Positions 1 through 10,300 of a stretch of DNA of 64,000 nucleotides are shown here, piece after piece (positions within the stretch are counted from its first letter, which is position 1; each line of letters opens with the position of its first letter). The notes below the pieces were generated by a model. The model was not told where the DNA came from, made no database searches, and saw only the letters and a list, made by a program, of their open reading frames with translations. The translations under genes and the position numbers were made by a program. The stretch comes from Lewinellaceae bacterium (GTDB lineage Bacteria > Bacteroidota > Bacteroidia > Chitinophagales > Saprospiraceae), in assembly GCA_020636095.1 (NCBI GenBank), contig JACJYN010000002.1:434001-498000 (forward strand), given 5' to 3'.

Positions 1-162
1 ACGGCCATGCTGCGTTGCTCCTCAGTCACGTAGCCCCGCTATGTTTCTTCCTCGCGCCTTGTCTGGCGGGAAAATAACCTCGCGCTATTCTCCCCTTATT
101 TAATGCCCGAGGCACTAGCTTTTTCCTGGAATACATCTATTAATCATTTTGGGGGTAAAAGG

Positions 163-1393
163 TCAATTCGCCTCCAGAAACTCCTCCACCGCCTGGCGAA
201 CCAGCCGGGCTACTTCCTGATACCCGGCAGGGTCGAAGGAAGCGTCCATATTCGTCATCAGCGCGTAGCCGGATTTTCCGGAGGCGTCAAATTCCAGGTG
301 GGTGGAAACGCCCAGGCTGGCCCCGCTGTGCAGAATGGTATTTCCTTTCCTGATCCAGAAGATACCGTGGTTATCAGCGAAATCCGGAGGTACAATGCCA
401 TCGGCAAGCTGAGCAGCGAAGAGTATACCGTATCCCGCTCCGGAAAACAGAGCGCCGGAGCTTTCCCGCGCCCCCTTCATCATATCCAGGAGGTATTCCC
501 CAGGTCTTCATTAGAGGTAAACATCCCCCTTCCACATAGGGTCATTGCCGTAAAAGGGGAACGGGGCGCCCTTGTCGAGATAACACCGGTACCCCCTGCT
601 GCGGTCCACCGCTCTAATGTCATACGTAGAGCTGTACATCCCCAGCGGCTGAAGGATGTTGACCCTGACATATTCCGCAAAGGGCTGCCCCGTAGCGGTT
701 TCCACCAAATAAGCGGTAGTCCGGTAGCTACATTGGAGTAAGCCCAAGCGGCGCCGGGAGCGGTGTCCGCGAAATTGTCCGGGCTGTACAGCGCTCCATC
801 TTCGAGGTAATACTCACCAGGAATTCCTCCAGGGGCGGGCGGTGCTGTTGCTCAATGCCCACGCTGGTATAATACCTGAGCGCCGACGGTGGTAAGGCTT
901 TCCCCCGCATGATGTAATAGTTTTCCGCCACGTATACCGCCGGGTTGTCCAGCAGCCCCGAAGTGTGGGTCACCAGGTGCTTCACCCTGATGACGGCATC
1001 CGGTAGTTTGGGGTTGGACAGCTCAACGGGCAGAATGTCGTTGATGTCCGTTTCCAGCGTAAAATAACCCTGCTCAAGTACCTTCACCACGGCGGCTCCG
1101 ACGAAGGTCTTGCTGACGGAAGCAAGATGTTGAAGCGTCTGATTGGTATAGGGCTTCCGGTATACGCGGTCGGCATAGCCAAAAGCTTCCTGGAAAATGA
1201 TGGCGCCGCCTTCTGCTACCGTAACGGCAAAGCCCGGCACTTCGGTGTTTTCGATAATGCCTTCCAGCTTTGCCGATAACTCGGCCGGCGTAGCGGTATC
1301 TGGCGGAATCTGCGGCCCCTCCTCTTTTTTACACGAAGCGAAGAGTAAGGCCAAAAGCATGGGGATAAGGGGAATTAGAAAGGGATGTTTCAT
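163..1393 (-). pseudogene. serine hydrolase (class C beta-lactamase-like) lipoprotein, frameshifted
   Basis: The first frame starts at ATG 1393 with a lipoprotein signal (MKHPF...LLALLFASCKKEEG, lipobox Cys) followed by a beta-lactamase/transpeptidase-like domain. The SxxK nucleophile motif is visible as ASVSKTF, and THTSGLLD is typical of the family. The frame breaks near 730-800, where the YxN motif should lie. It resumes in another frame (AYLVETATGQPFAEYV...ILQPLGM, about 511-710) and again in a third (about 163-483, GYGILFAAQLADG...ILHSGASLGVSTHLEFD) to a TGA at 163. At least two frameshifts are needed to join a protein of about 410 residues. The family is periplasmic or outer-membrane-anchored serine hydrolases of unknown substrate. 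Real decay and assembly indels cannot be told apart here. Confidence 0.7.
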
Positions 1394-1498
1394 GATAAAC
1401 AGATTTTTTGATTTTGTTACCACAAAGGTGGGGTTGTTATGCGCGCCTATCGTCCGCGAATGTAATTGTGGACGTTTTGGTGAGATCCCGTACGTTTA

Positions 1499-1614
1499 AG
1501 AGGGGGTGTGTAAAAAGCCCCTTTGGGGCAGCCCAAATAGCCTGCCCCGATGCATATCGGGGACTACCTCCAAACATGCTCTCAGTGTACCATACCTTTT
1601 TACACAAGCCCTCT
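1499..1614. repeat. hairpin element with AGAGG...CCTCT ends
   Basis: The left arm 1499-1517 (AGAGGGGGTGTGTAAAAAG) pairs with 1596-1614 at 17 of 19 positions. The interior has no ORF and itself contains short palindromes (AAGCCCCTTTGGGGC, CCCCGATGCATATCGGGG). The right arm touches the stop codon of the downstream regulator gene, so the element may also end transcription. It resembles in layout the elements at 31891 and 47072. Confidence 0.6.
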
Positions 1615-3405
1615 AACGTCTATTCGCCTTCACCCAGGCCCGCGGGGTCATGGCCTCTTTCTTTTTGAAGAAGTCGTTGAAAACGGTCTTGGAGTTGAAC
1701 CCGCTTTCGTAGGCCAGGGCCAGCAGGGTGAGGTGGCTGTTGGCAGGGTCAATCGCCTTGGCTTTAAAAACCTCCAGGCGGTAAGTGTTGATAAACTCGT
1801 TGAAGTTTTTGCCGACGTGTTCGTTGAGCAGCCAGGAGAGCTTATTGGGATGGAGGCCCAGTTGCGCCGCCAGCGTTTTCAGGCTGAGGTTGGGGTCCAG
1901 AAAGAGTTGTTCTTCGTCCAGCAGGCCCGAAAGGGCGGCCAGGAATTGCTGCACCTCCTGCTCACTCAGCAAGGATTTGCCGGAGGAATCAGCATCCATG
2001 GGGGCTTCCGCTGCTCCATCCGGCAATGCATCGGGCGAGAAAGTGGATTCAACAAGGCGCCGGAACCGTTCGTAACGGTGCAGGGGCTGCAGGAACGGAA
2101 TATTCCGGAAGTTGATTATGGGCCCCATTCGCCTTCTCACCCCTTCTTCCAGAGCGTCCAGCGCCAGTTCGTGATGGCCGAGGTAAACCTGCAGGAACAA
2201 ATGCCAGGGGAAAAGCGTGGAATCGGCGCCTTCATGCACCCGGGAGGGGATGGCGCTCAGGCCGATGTCGATATCTTCATCCGGGTACATCAGTTTGTAC
2301 AGGGCCCGGCATTCCTCCGGCCGTTCGGCCTCCGGGTGTTCGCGCAAAAAACCATCCAGCTTTTCGTAGTCCTTCAGCAGGATGTAGCAGGCAAGGCTCA
2401 TCTCGATGGCAAAGCCAAAATTCGGATCCACCCTCAACGCCGCCTTCATGCTCTCCAGTGCTGTCGGATAATCCCGGGAGAGGTAGTGAATGACGCCTTT
2501 GGTATAATAATGATTGGGCGAAAGGGGGTTGAGGGTAAGGATATTGCGGGTATGGGCTATGGTACTTTTCAAAGTCTCCGATGGCGGTGTAAAGTTCCGC
2601 CAGGCCCTCCTCCGCCTCGGTGAAAGAGGGATTAAGCGCCATAGCTTTGTTGTAAAACCGGCGTCCGCTTTTGAAATCCCACTTCGCCCAGAAGAAGAGC
2701 GTCGCCCGGGCGAACCAGCCCAGATAGGACTGATCATCGAGCCGGAAGCCTTCCTTCAGGTAGTCTTCCGCCGTTTGCCTATAGGCTTCGTCTCCCCGCC
2801 AGGAGGCGCGCATGGCGTAACTATAGCCGATCCCGAAATAAGGAAGGGCAAAAGTGGGGTCCTGCGCTATGCTCTGCTCATAATACTGAATCCCTTCTCG
2901 ATGCCTTCGGCATCCCATTTCAGGTGGTGGTAGCGGTACTTTCAGGTAGAGGTTGTAGGCCTCACATTTTGGGTCGGCGCTTCAATAAGGTGTTCCCGAA
3001 TCTCGAGGTGCCCGAAATTTTCCCGGATCGATCCGCGATCAGCAGGCTGATCTCGTCCTGGACGGCAAAGATGTCTTCCAGCTCCCGGTCGAAGTTCTTG
3101 GACCACAGATGGAAGCCGTCGCTGGCCTGTATCAATTGGGCAGTGATGCGGATGTTGTTCTTTGCTTTCCGGACGCTCCCCTCCAGCACCGTAGCAACGC
3201 CCAGCTGCCGGCCGATGGCCCGCACGTCGACATGCCTGTTCTTAAAAGCGAAAGAAGAAGTCCGGGACGTGACTTTCAGCCCCGGCACCCGGGTGAGCGC
3301 ATTGATGATCTCCTCGGTGATGCCGTCGCTGAAGTACTCGTTATCCAGGTCGGCGCTCATATTCACAAAGGGGAGTACGGCGATGGACTTATTTGAAGTT
3401 ATCAT
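1613..3405 (-). pseudogene. TolB-like / TPR / AraC-type HTH regulator, frameshifted
   Basis: From ATG 3405 the N-terminal frame reads SIAVLPFVNMSADLDNEYFSDGITEEI...LEGSVRKAKNNIRITAQLI. This is the TolB/FlgO-like domain found in front of TPR arrays in Bacteroidota regulators. A second frame (2277-2918) holds TPR repeats (GIQYYEQSIAQDPTFALPYFGIGYSY). A third (1613-2737) holds further TPRs and a C-terminal AraC-type helix-turn-helix (LSLKTLAAQLGLHPNKLSWLL..., then GFNSKTVFNDFFKKKEAMTPRAW). At least two frameshifts separate the parts (near 2920-3010 and 2560-2640). Family members are cytoplasmic transcriptional regulators; the target is unknown. Confidence 0.7.
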
Positions 3406-3501
3406 TAGCAGGTTGCTTCCACTTACTCAACTAATCCGGCTTGATTTTATTATTCAAAATTATTTGTTACTATTTAGCATAAGGCTATGGATGCCTCTGG
3501 T

Positions 3502-3617
3502 GCGAAATTTTGTAAGCAAACCTTCCCCTTTCAAGGGGAATGAGAAGGGGTTCCGGCAAAAAAAGCCTACAAAATTTCGCGCCAGGGGTTAAATCACCAT
3601 GATGCTGAATAGTTACA
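3502..3617. repeat. palindromic repeat, copy A
   Basis: A perfect 13-bp stem (GCGAAATTTTGTA at 3502-3514, complement at 3568-3580) encloses a 34-bp core at 3521-3554 (starts CCTTCCCCTT, ends GGGGTTCC). A tail at 3581-3617 ends GATGCTGAATAGTTACA. Copy B lies at 4180-4295 with the core inverted but the tail in the same orientation. Confidence 0.75.
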
Positions 3618-3932
3618 ATTATTTAATGACAAAGCTATACAACAGCCCTCCATCCCCTCTGCCTCTCTGAATCGGCCCCTGGGGCTTTCGGCCGAACAGT
3701 CGTAAAAAATGTATTCGCCCGTCTTTTCATCGTAGCCCACCACATCCGGTTCACCACCGGTCGTCTCCATTTCGTGGAGCGGCCACAGTTTTTCAGGTTT
3801 GGCTTCCAGCTTTGCTTGCACATTGGGCCATTCCATGCCATTGTGGCGGTTGCTGTTTTGCTCAAAACGGGCTTTTAGGATTTGGGCCAGTTCTTCCCGT
3901 TGTTCTGTTGACAAATGTCTTTTATTTTCCAT
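3594..3932 (-). pseudogene. DUF4256 protein, N-terminal fragment
   Basis: From ATG 3932 the frame reads MENKRHLSTEQREELAQILK...EWPNVQAKLEAKPEKLWPL, then GGEPDVVGYDEKTGEYIFYDCSAESPRGR. I recognise this as the conserved N-terminal half of DUF4256. At about 3670 the similarity stops and roughly 25 unrelated codons lead to a stop inside repeat copy A. Full family members are about twice as long as this. The function is unknown. The gene is bracketed by the two repeat copies and was probably truncated by repeat-associated rearrangement. Confidence 0.65.
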
Positions 3933-4179
3933 TACCGATGATTGGTTATTTTGACTTATTCGTGCAGCAATCATTTTGCCAGCCCATCCGGAACTTTGGC
4001 TCAGCGAGCATGAGTGTGCCGGCGAGGGCTGCCGTTGCAAATGCAACGATAGACATCGCGAATCCCTTCGAGGTGAAGAACAAGCTGAGGAGGAAAGGTT
4101 CATGACATGGCGCTATTATTTTCATTTTCCTGCTTTCCCGAAGTATTCGATTTAGCATGGGGCCTGAAATACGCCTGAC
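3933..4179. other. gene-poor stretch between DUF4256 fragment and repeat copy B
   Basis: The only candidate is a minus-strand 70-codon frame at 3946-4158 with a hydrophobic segment (FAMSIVAFATAALAGTLML). I do not recognise it and it has no clear partner; it may be the remains of a small membrane protein. Nothing else is supported here. Confidence 0.3.
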
Positions 4180-4295
4180 GCAAAATTTTGTAGACTTTTC
4201 CTGCTGGAACCCCTTCTCATTCCCCTTGGAAGGGGTAGGGCGGCTTACAAAATTTTGCTTGAGGGGTCAAATCACCACGATGCTGAATAGTTACA
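4180..4295. repeat. palindromic repeat, copy B (core inverted)
   Basis: A perfect 13-bp stem (GCAAAATTTTGTA at 4180-4192, complement at 4246-4258) encloses a 34-bp core at 4206-4239. That core is the near-exact reverse complement of copy A's core. The tail at 4259-4295 (GGGGTCAAATCACCACGATG...GAATAGTTACA) matches copy A's tail in direct orientation. Relative to copy A, stem position 3 changed on both arms (G-C to A-T). Confidence 0.75.
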
Positions 4296-4414
4296 TTTTG
4301 TGATAAAAAGAATGAGTACAATAGCGATGAGGGTATAAACTCTTATTTTAAAATCGCCTATACTGATGAGCTCAAATTCTATAATCTTGTTTAGAGCTTG
4401 TTCTTGTTGAATGC

Positions 4415-4452
4415 AAAACCTGCCCCCCGGCCAGAACCAGAGTGCAGGTTTT
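4415..4452 (-). terminator. hairpin downstream of fbaB
   Basis: AAAACCTGC at 4415-4423 pairs perfectly with GCAGGTTTT at 4444-4452, just past the fbaB stop at 4473. On the minus strand the stem starts AAAACCTGC and ends GCAGGTTTT, giving a short U run, as in an intrinsic terminator. Confidence 0.6.
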
Positions 4453-4472
4453 ACATTTTAGAGCCAATAACT

Positions 4473-5540
4473 TTATGCGATGGTAATCTTCTTATTCAGG
4501 TACACGTCCTGAATCGCGTTCAGCAGTTCTACCCCATCCTTCATAGGCTTCTGGAAGGCCTTGCGGCCGGAGATGAGCCCCATGCCGCCGGCCCGCTTGT
4601 TGATGATGGCGGTGCGCACGGCCTGCGCCAGGTCATTCTTACCCGAAGCGCCGCCCGAGTTAATCAGGCCCGCCCGGCCCATGTAGCAATTGACGACCTG
4701 GTAGCGGGTCAGGTCGATGGGGTGGTCGGTAGTCAGCTCGGAGTAGACCTTTTCGTGGGTCTTGGCAAACTTGATGGCGTTGAAGCCGCCGTTGTTTTCC
4801 GGCTGCTTCTGCTTGACGATATCCGCCTCGATGGTGGCCGCCAGGTGGTTGGCCTGGCCGGTCAGGTCGGCTGCCACGTGGTAGTCCTTGCCATTTTTGA
4901 AGCCCGGGTTGCGCAGGTAAGCCCAGAGGATGGTCACCATACCCAGTTCGTGGGCGTACTGGAAGGCTTCGGATACTTCCTGGATTTGCCGGGTGCTCTC
5001 CTCGCTTCCGTAGTAAATGGTGGCGCCTACCGCAATCGCACCCATATCAAAAGCCTGCTCGATGCTGGCAAACTGAATCTGGTCGTACTTGTTGGGGTAG
5101 GTCATCAACTCATTGTGGTTGATCTTCAGGATGAAAGGAATCTTGTGGGCGTACTTCCGGGAGATGGAACCCAGTACCCCCAGGGTAGAGGCCACGGCGT
5201 TGCACCCTCCTTCGATGGCCAGCTTAACGATATTTTCCGGGTCAAAATAGATGGGGTTGGGGGCGAAAGAAGCGCCGGCGGTGTGTTCAATGCCCTGGTC
5301 GACCGGCAGGATGGAAACGTAGCCCGTTCCACCCAGGCGCCCGGCATTAAAGAGGGTTTGCATGTTGCGCATCACCACCGGAGAGCGGTCGGACCCCAGC
5401 ACGATCCGGTCGACAAAATCCGGCCCGGGCAGGTGAAGGTGGCTTTTAGAAACGGTTTTACATTCGTGCTCCAGCAAATAGGAAGCATCATCGCCTAAAA
5501 GCGATTCCAACTTGGAAATGGACGCGGTTTGTATACTCAT
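4473..5540 (-). CDS. fbaB: fructose-bisphosphate aldolase, class I (FbaB/DhnA type)
   Basis: A 355-residue cytoplasmic aldolase of glycolysis and gluconeogenesis that interconverts fructose 1,6-bisphosphate with DHAP and glyceraldehyde 3-phosphate through a Schiff base. Recognised by FbaB/DhnA motifs: SILPVDQGIEHTAGASFAPN, ADIVKQKQPENNGG, VVNCYMGRAGLINSGGASG, INKRAGGMGLISGRKAFQK, and the ending DVYLNKKITIA. The lysine in ADIVKQK (about residue 240) is where I would expect the Schiff-base residue; that is from family memory, not shown here. Length matches E. coli FbaB (about 350). The ATG at 5540 fits that length. It is divergent from the phosphofructokinase gene across 167 bp, so the two glycolytic genes probably share a control region. 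Confidence 0.93.
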   Translation of the reverse strand: MSIQTASISKLESLLGDDASYLLEHECKTVSKSHLHLPGPDFVDRIVLGSDRSPVVMRNMQTLFNAGRLGGTGYVSILPVDQGIEHTAGASFAPNPIYFDPENIVKLAIEGGCNAVASTLGVLGSISRKYAHKIPFILKINHNELMTYPNKYDQIQFASIEQAFDMGAIAVGATIYYGSEESTRQIQEVSEAFQYAHELGMVTILWAYLRNPGFKNGKDYHVAADLTGQANHLAATIEADIVKQKQPENNGGFNAIKFAKTHEKVYSELTTDHPIDLTRYQVVNCYMGRAGLINSGGASGKNDLAQAVRTAIINKRAGGMGLISGRKAFQKPMKDGVELLNAIQDVYLNKKITIA

Positions 5541-5707
5541 AGGATGAGAAGTTTTAGTTTCAGTGAAAGGCTAAATTTAGGGAATTCTCAGGCAGTATAG
5601 AATGATATTTATCATGCGGGAGCATGGTTTTTTGTTATTGTGCTTTTGACACTTTGCTCCTTATTTTAGGCTTTTACGGACAATTAATCATTTAACCCAT
5701 AAACAGC

Positions 5708-6912
5708 ATGGCAAATATCAAGACAAAAAAAGGCGTCATCGGTATTCTGACCGGTGGGGGCGACGTACCGGGCCTGAACCCGGCTATCCGGGCCGTCACG
5801 ATCCGGGCATTGAGAGAAGGATATGACGTGATCGGCATTCGCCGGGGCTGGGGCGGCATGGTCGATATCGTCCGCGACAAAAAGTACGACAACAGCAACA
5901 ACTTCCAGTACCTGACCAAAGACGTGGTCAACCGCGCCGGCAGGACGGGCGGCACCTTCCTCCATACCTCCCGGACCCGCCCCAGCCACGTGGCCCAAAG
6001 CCAGGTGCCGGAACACCTGCAGGGCGCCTACAACGAGCAGATGAACGACCTCACGCCCGAGGTGCTGAAAAACCTGGAATGGCTGAATATCGACTACCTC
6101 ATCCCCATCGGGGGCGACGACACCCTGAGCTACGGGGTACACCTCTACCAGAAAGGCATCAAGGTGGTGGTATTCCCAAAACCATGGACAACGACGTGCC
6201 GGGCACCGACTACTGCATCGGCTTCAGCACCTGCGTCACCCGCACCATATCCATGGCCAACAACCTGCGGACCGCCGCCGGCTCCCACGAGCGCATTATG
6301 GTCCTGGAAGTCTTCGGCCGCTACGCCGGCTTCACCGCTATGCTGCCCACCATGGCCGGCGCCGCCAACCGCTGTATCATCCCCGAACATCCCTTCGACG
6401 TGAACCTCCTGACCGAACTGATGGTGGAAGACCGCAACGAGAACCCCAGTAAATATGCCATCGTCCTCATCTCGGAAGGCGCCACCTTCAAAGGCGGAGA
6501 AATGGTGTTCGAAGGGGCGGAAAAGGACGCCTACGGCCACGCCAAGCTGGGCGGCATCGGCGATATGGTGTCGGCGAAGATCAAGGAGCTTTCTCCAAAT
6601 TACAACAAAGGCAAGGCGCTCAACGTCATCAACCAGAAACTGGGCTACCTCGTCCGCTGTGGCGACCCCGACGCCATCGACTCCATCGTGCCCATGGCCT
6701 ACGGCAACCTGGCGCTCGACCTCATCCTCAACGGCATCGACGGCCGCCTGGTTATCCTCAAAAACGGCCGCTATGACGACGTGCCGATCAGCGTGGTGAC
6801 CAGCACCAAAAAGGTGGTGGATGTACCTAAATTCTACAACGCCGAACGGATGCGCCCATTCTACCACAGCTTCGAAATGAAGCCAATGCTGATCATGACC
6901 AGCGAAGGGTAG
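5708..6912 (+). CDS. 6-phosphofructokinase, PPi-type signature, one-base frameshift
   Basis: Phosphorylates fructose 6-phosphate to the 1,6-bisphosphate. The N-terminal frame (ATG 5708) has GILTGGGDVPGLNPAIRAV and PIGGDDTLSYG. A second frame up to 6912 continues with PKTMDNDVPGTDYCIGFSTCVTRTI and NVINQKLGYLVRCGDPDA. The GGDD aspartate (about residue 137) and the PKTMDND lysine are the residues characteristic of pyrophosphate-dependent enzymes, where ATP enzymes have glycine. The break is at 6161-6171: the text aaggtggtggtattccc gives the expected KVVGIPKT if one G is restored to the GG run. That homopolymer loss in a central glycolytic gene suggests a sequencing error. Restored length is about 401 residues. 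Confidence 0.88.
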
Positions 6913-6927
6913 TTTGTTTGGGCAGCA

Positions 6928-7378
6928 ATGGTGATCGGAGCCGGATTGGGCTGGATCACGATTGCCGCCCTTACGTTGAAACGGGAGCCGCCCTGTGGAA
7001 TAATCGCTTTGCGAATGCCACAGGGCCGATCCTGTTTGACTATGGCCAGGACGCCCCCGCCATACAGCTTCAGGAATGTACGGGAAGCTGCCGGCCTGGC
7101 CTTTTCCAGGTTTAAATACGGCCTGAATGCCGGTTTCATCGGCACGCTGCCGATGTTGCTGGGCACGGGCTTTCTTGCCAATTTCAACCTGACGATCAAC
7201 CCGTCCGCCATCCTTATTGGCTGTCTGTTGGCCGCCGTCGGCGAGGAGACCCTCTACCGGGGGCTGCTCTTCGTACAATTGTTCCGCTATGCCCAATGGG
7301 GCTTCGTCTTTGCCGGGCTGGCCAGCGCCTTGTTCTTCGGGGCAGGGCACCTTTATCAGGGGGACAGCTGGCATTACC
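6928..7378 (+). pseudogene. CPBP-family intramembrane protease, truncated by the CRISPR array
   Basis: A membrane protein frame with the first two CPBP (Abi/CAAX protease-like) motifs: AAVGEETLYRGLLF (EExxxR) and ASALFFGAGHL (FxxxH). The coding sequence runs straight into the first CRISPR repeat at 7379. From there the frame only translates repeat (RFNPHSNGYRSG) and stops at 7422, so the last transmembrane segments and the third motif (HxxxN) are missing. The N-terminal start is uncertain. It lies 15 bp after pfk. The array-distal end therefore sits inside this gene. Confidence 0.7.
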
Positions 7379-10300
7379 GTTTCAATCCTCATTCTAATGG
7401 ATACCGCTCGGGAAGAGTGTAGAATACCTATGTAAGAAACTGAAGAAGGAAAAGTTTCAATCCTCATTCTAATGGATACCGCTCGGGAAGAATGGCCGCG
7501 AAGGATGGGCCACCGTCCGTTTCGGGTTTCAATCCTCATTCTAATGGATACCGCTCGGGAAGGCGGGGAGATCACTGCCGTACTGCTATATGAGCAGTGT
7601 TTCAATCCTCATTCTAATGGATACCGCTCGGGAAGCTTATCGGTTTCTATTTGAGCAGAAGGGTAAAAGGGTTTCAATCCTCATTCTAATGGATACCGCT
7701 CGTGAAGGCCGGACGCCGGAACCCTGCCGGGCGGTTAGCCTCAGTTTCAATCCTCATTCTAATGGATACCGCTCGGGAAGAGAACAACAGCCCCGGCCCG
7801 TATGGGGGCGAGGCTGGTTTCAATCCTCATTCTAATGGATACCGCTCGGGAAGGTTGACCCAGCAAGCGGCACCTTCCGCGCATCAGTAAGTTTCAATCC
7901 TCATTCTAATGGATACCGCTCGGGAAGAGAAAGCCGGGCAATACTTTTATGCTTACGGCTGCCGTTTCAATCCTCATTCTAATGGATACCGCTCGGGAAG
8001 ACTGGAAACCTTTTTTCCGGGCATGGCGGACAGTTCGGTTTCAATCCTCATTCTAATGGATACCGCTCGGGAAGTTCTCTGTGTGTTTTGCTGTTGTTTC
8101 TTTCAATACTAGTTTCAATCCTCATTCTAATGGATACCGCTCGGGAAGCTTGTAATTGAATGGGTAGGGCATGGCGGAGACGACGTTTCAATCCTCATTC
8201 TAATGGATACCGCTCGGGAAGAGGGTTAGGGACTTTTCTTTTCGAAAGCCCTACGATGTTTCAATCCTCATTCTAATGGATACCGCTCGGGAAGGAAAAC
8301 GCCACGAAAATGGGGCCGTTTTTGAAAATAGTTTCAATCCTCATTCTAATGGATACCGCTCGGGAAGGCGTAGCCAGCAGCACGAATGCTGCCGGCTCGC
8401 TGTAGTTTCAATCCTCATTCTAATGGATACCGCTCGGGAAGATTAAAACTGCGAAGCGATGACGGAAAAGAAAGTGTTTCAATCCTCATTCTAATGGATA
8501 CCGCTCGGGAAGAGCGAAGCCTTTCAGAAATTCGCCGAGAAATCCTTCGTTTCAATCCTCATTCTAATGGATACCGCTCGGGAAGCCAATGACATGATGG
8601 TAGATGAAAACCAAGTATGGACGTTTCAATCCTCATTCTAATGGATACCGCTCGGGAAGGAAACAACGGCCGCCGGATAATCGCCTACAGCTTTTGTTTC
8701 AATCCTCATTCTAATGGATACCGCTCGGGAAGTAGTTCCGTTTCTATTGCTGCGGTAATGAACCGTTGGTTTCAATCCTCATTCTAATGGATACCGCTCG
8801 GGAAGTACGGGGTCGGGTATGACCTAGGGTTTTCCAATACTGTTTCAATCCTCATTCTAATGGATACCGCTCGGGAAGATCTTTGTGCGCGGCAACCCCG
8901 CTATATGAATACTCGGTTTCAATCCTCATTCTAATGGATACCGCTCGGGAAGCGAAATCAGCTACCAGCAGGATTTCGACCACAAGTAGTTTCAATCCTC
9001 ATTCTAATGGATACCGCTCGGGAAGGGGGCGCTGCGGCCCTGAATGAAAAAAGCATCTACCGTTTCAATCCTCATTCTAATGGATACCGCTCGGGAAGCT
9101 TTTATGAGGCTTCTCATGGTTTCCTTCCCTTCGGGTTTCAATCCTCATTCTAATGGATACCGCTCGGGAAGAACGCCGCCGAAGCCGCCGGGCTTTGGGG
9201 TACGCTAGTTTCAATCCTCATTCTAATGGATACCGCTCGGGAAGCCGGCGTAAAAAAACGTAAAAAAATGGCACGTTCCAGTTTCAATCCTCATTCTAAT
9301 GGATACCGCTCGGGAAGAACCAGCTAGCCGCGTCCGGTTTTGGTGATCCCAAGTTTCAATCCTCATTCTAATGGATACCGCTCGGGAAGCAGTATATGGC
9401 TTAGACTTCACTAACCAAGAAGCCAGTTTCAATCCTCATTCTAATGGATACCGCTCGGGAAGTTTGCGGGCTTGCTATACTTGCGCTGCATGTATTCTTG
9501 TTTCAATCCTCATTCTAATGGATACCGCTCGGGAAGATGGTTGCGCAACCGGGCTTTAAAGGCCGTAGGTAAGTTTCAATCCTCATTCTAATGGATACCG
9601 CTCGGGAAGAAATTTCATCCGGCTTTAAGTTATTAGAATCCGCCGTGGTTTCAATCCTCATTCTAATGGATACCGCTCGGGAAGCCGATAAATGCGCTGA
9701 TCTTTTGGCAGGTATTTAATGTTTCAATCCTCATTCTAATGGATACCGCTCGGGAAGACATAGAAATGAATTATCAAGGTACGTCTGAACTAGTGTTTCA
9801 ATCCTCATTCTAATGGATACCGCTCGGGAAGAAAAGCGGCGCTTACCTGCCCAGCGCATTTCGTTTCAATCCTCATTCTAATGGATACCGCTCGGGAAGC
9901 TCCGGCAATTTCTTTCTCTTCTGATCGCTTACCGGGTTTCAATCCTCATTCTAATGGATACCGCTCGGGAAGATAAGCGTATTTTCTCGCCAGGCGGTAC
10001 GTCTACCGGTTTCAATCCTCATTCTAATGGATACCGCTCGGGAAGATGTTCCGAACCACTTCAACTACGAGCGCATCATCGTTTCAATCCTCATTCTAAT
10101 GGATACCGCTCGGGAAGTCGTGGTAACAGTATCAGGCCTGCCAGCCACTACCTGTTTCAATCCTCATTCTAATGGATACCGCTCGGGAAGTTCTTTTCAA
10201 AACGTACAGTACCAGGCTCACCGCCAGGAGTTTCAATCCTCATTCTAATGGATACCGCTCGGGAAGGCTACCAGCTTTTGCCGGGCGGTCCTCAGCTGCA

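Noticed and set aside
4398..5498. A 366-codon plus-strand frame opposite fbaB
   Set aside because: Antisense shadow of a clearly recognised aldolase.
6145..7605. A 486-codon minus-strand frame spanning pfk, the CPBP fragment and three repeats
   Set aside because: Antisense to pfk and reading through CRISPR repeats; no domain is recognisable.
8075..8111. Extra degenerate repeat inside a spacer (CTTTCAATAC)
   Set aside because: Only about 8 bases resemble the repeat start; spacing shows it is simply spacer sequence.
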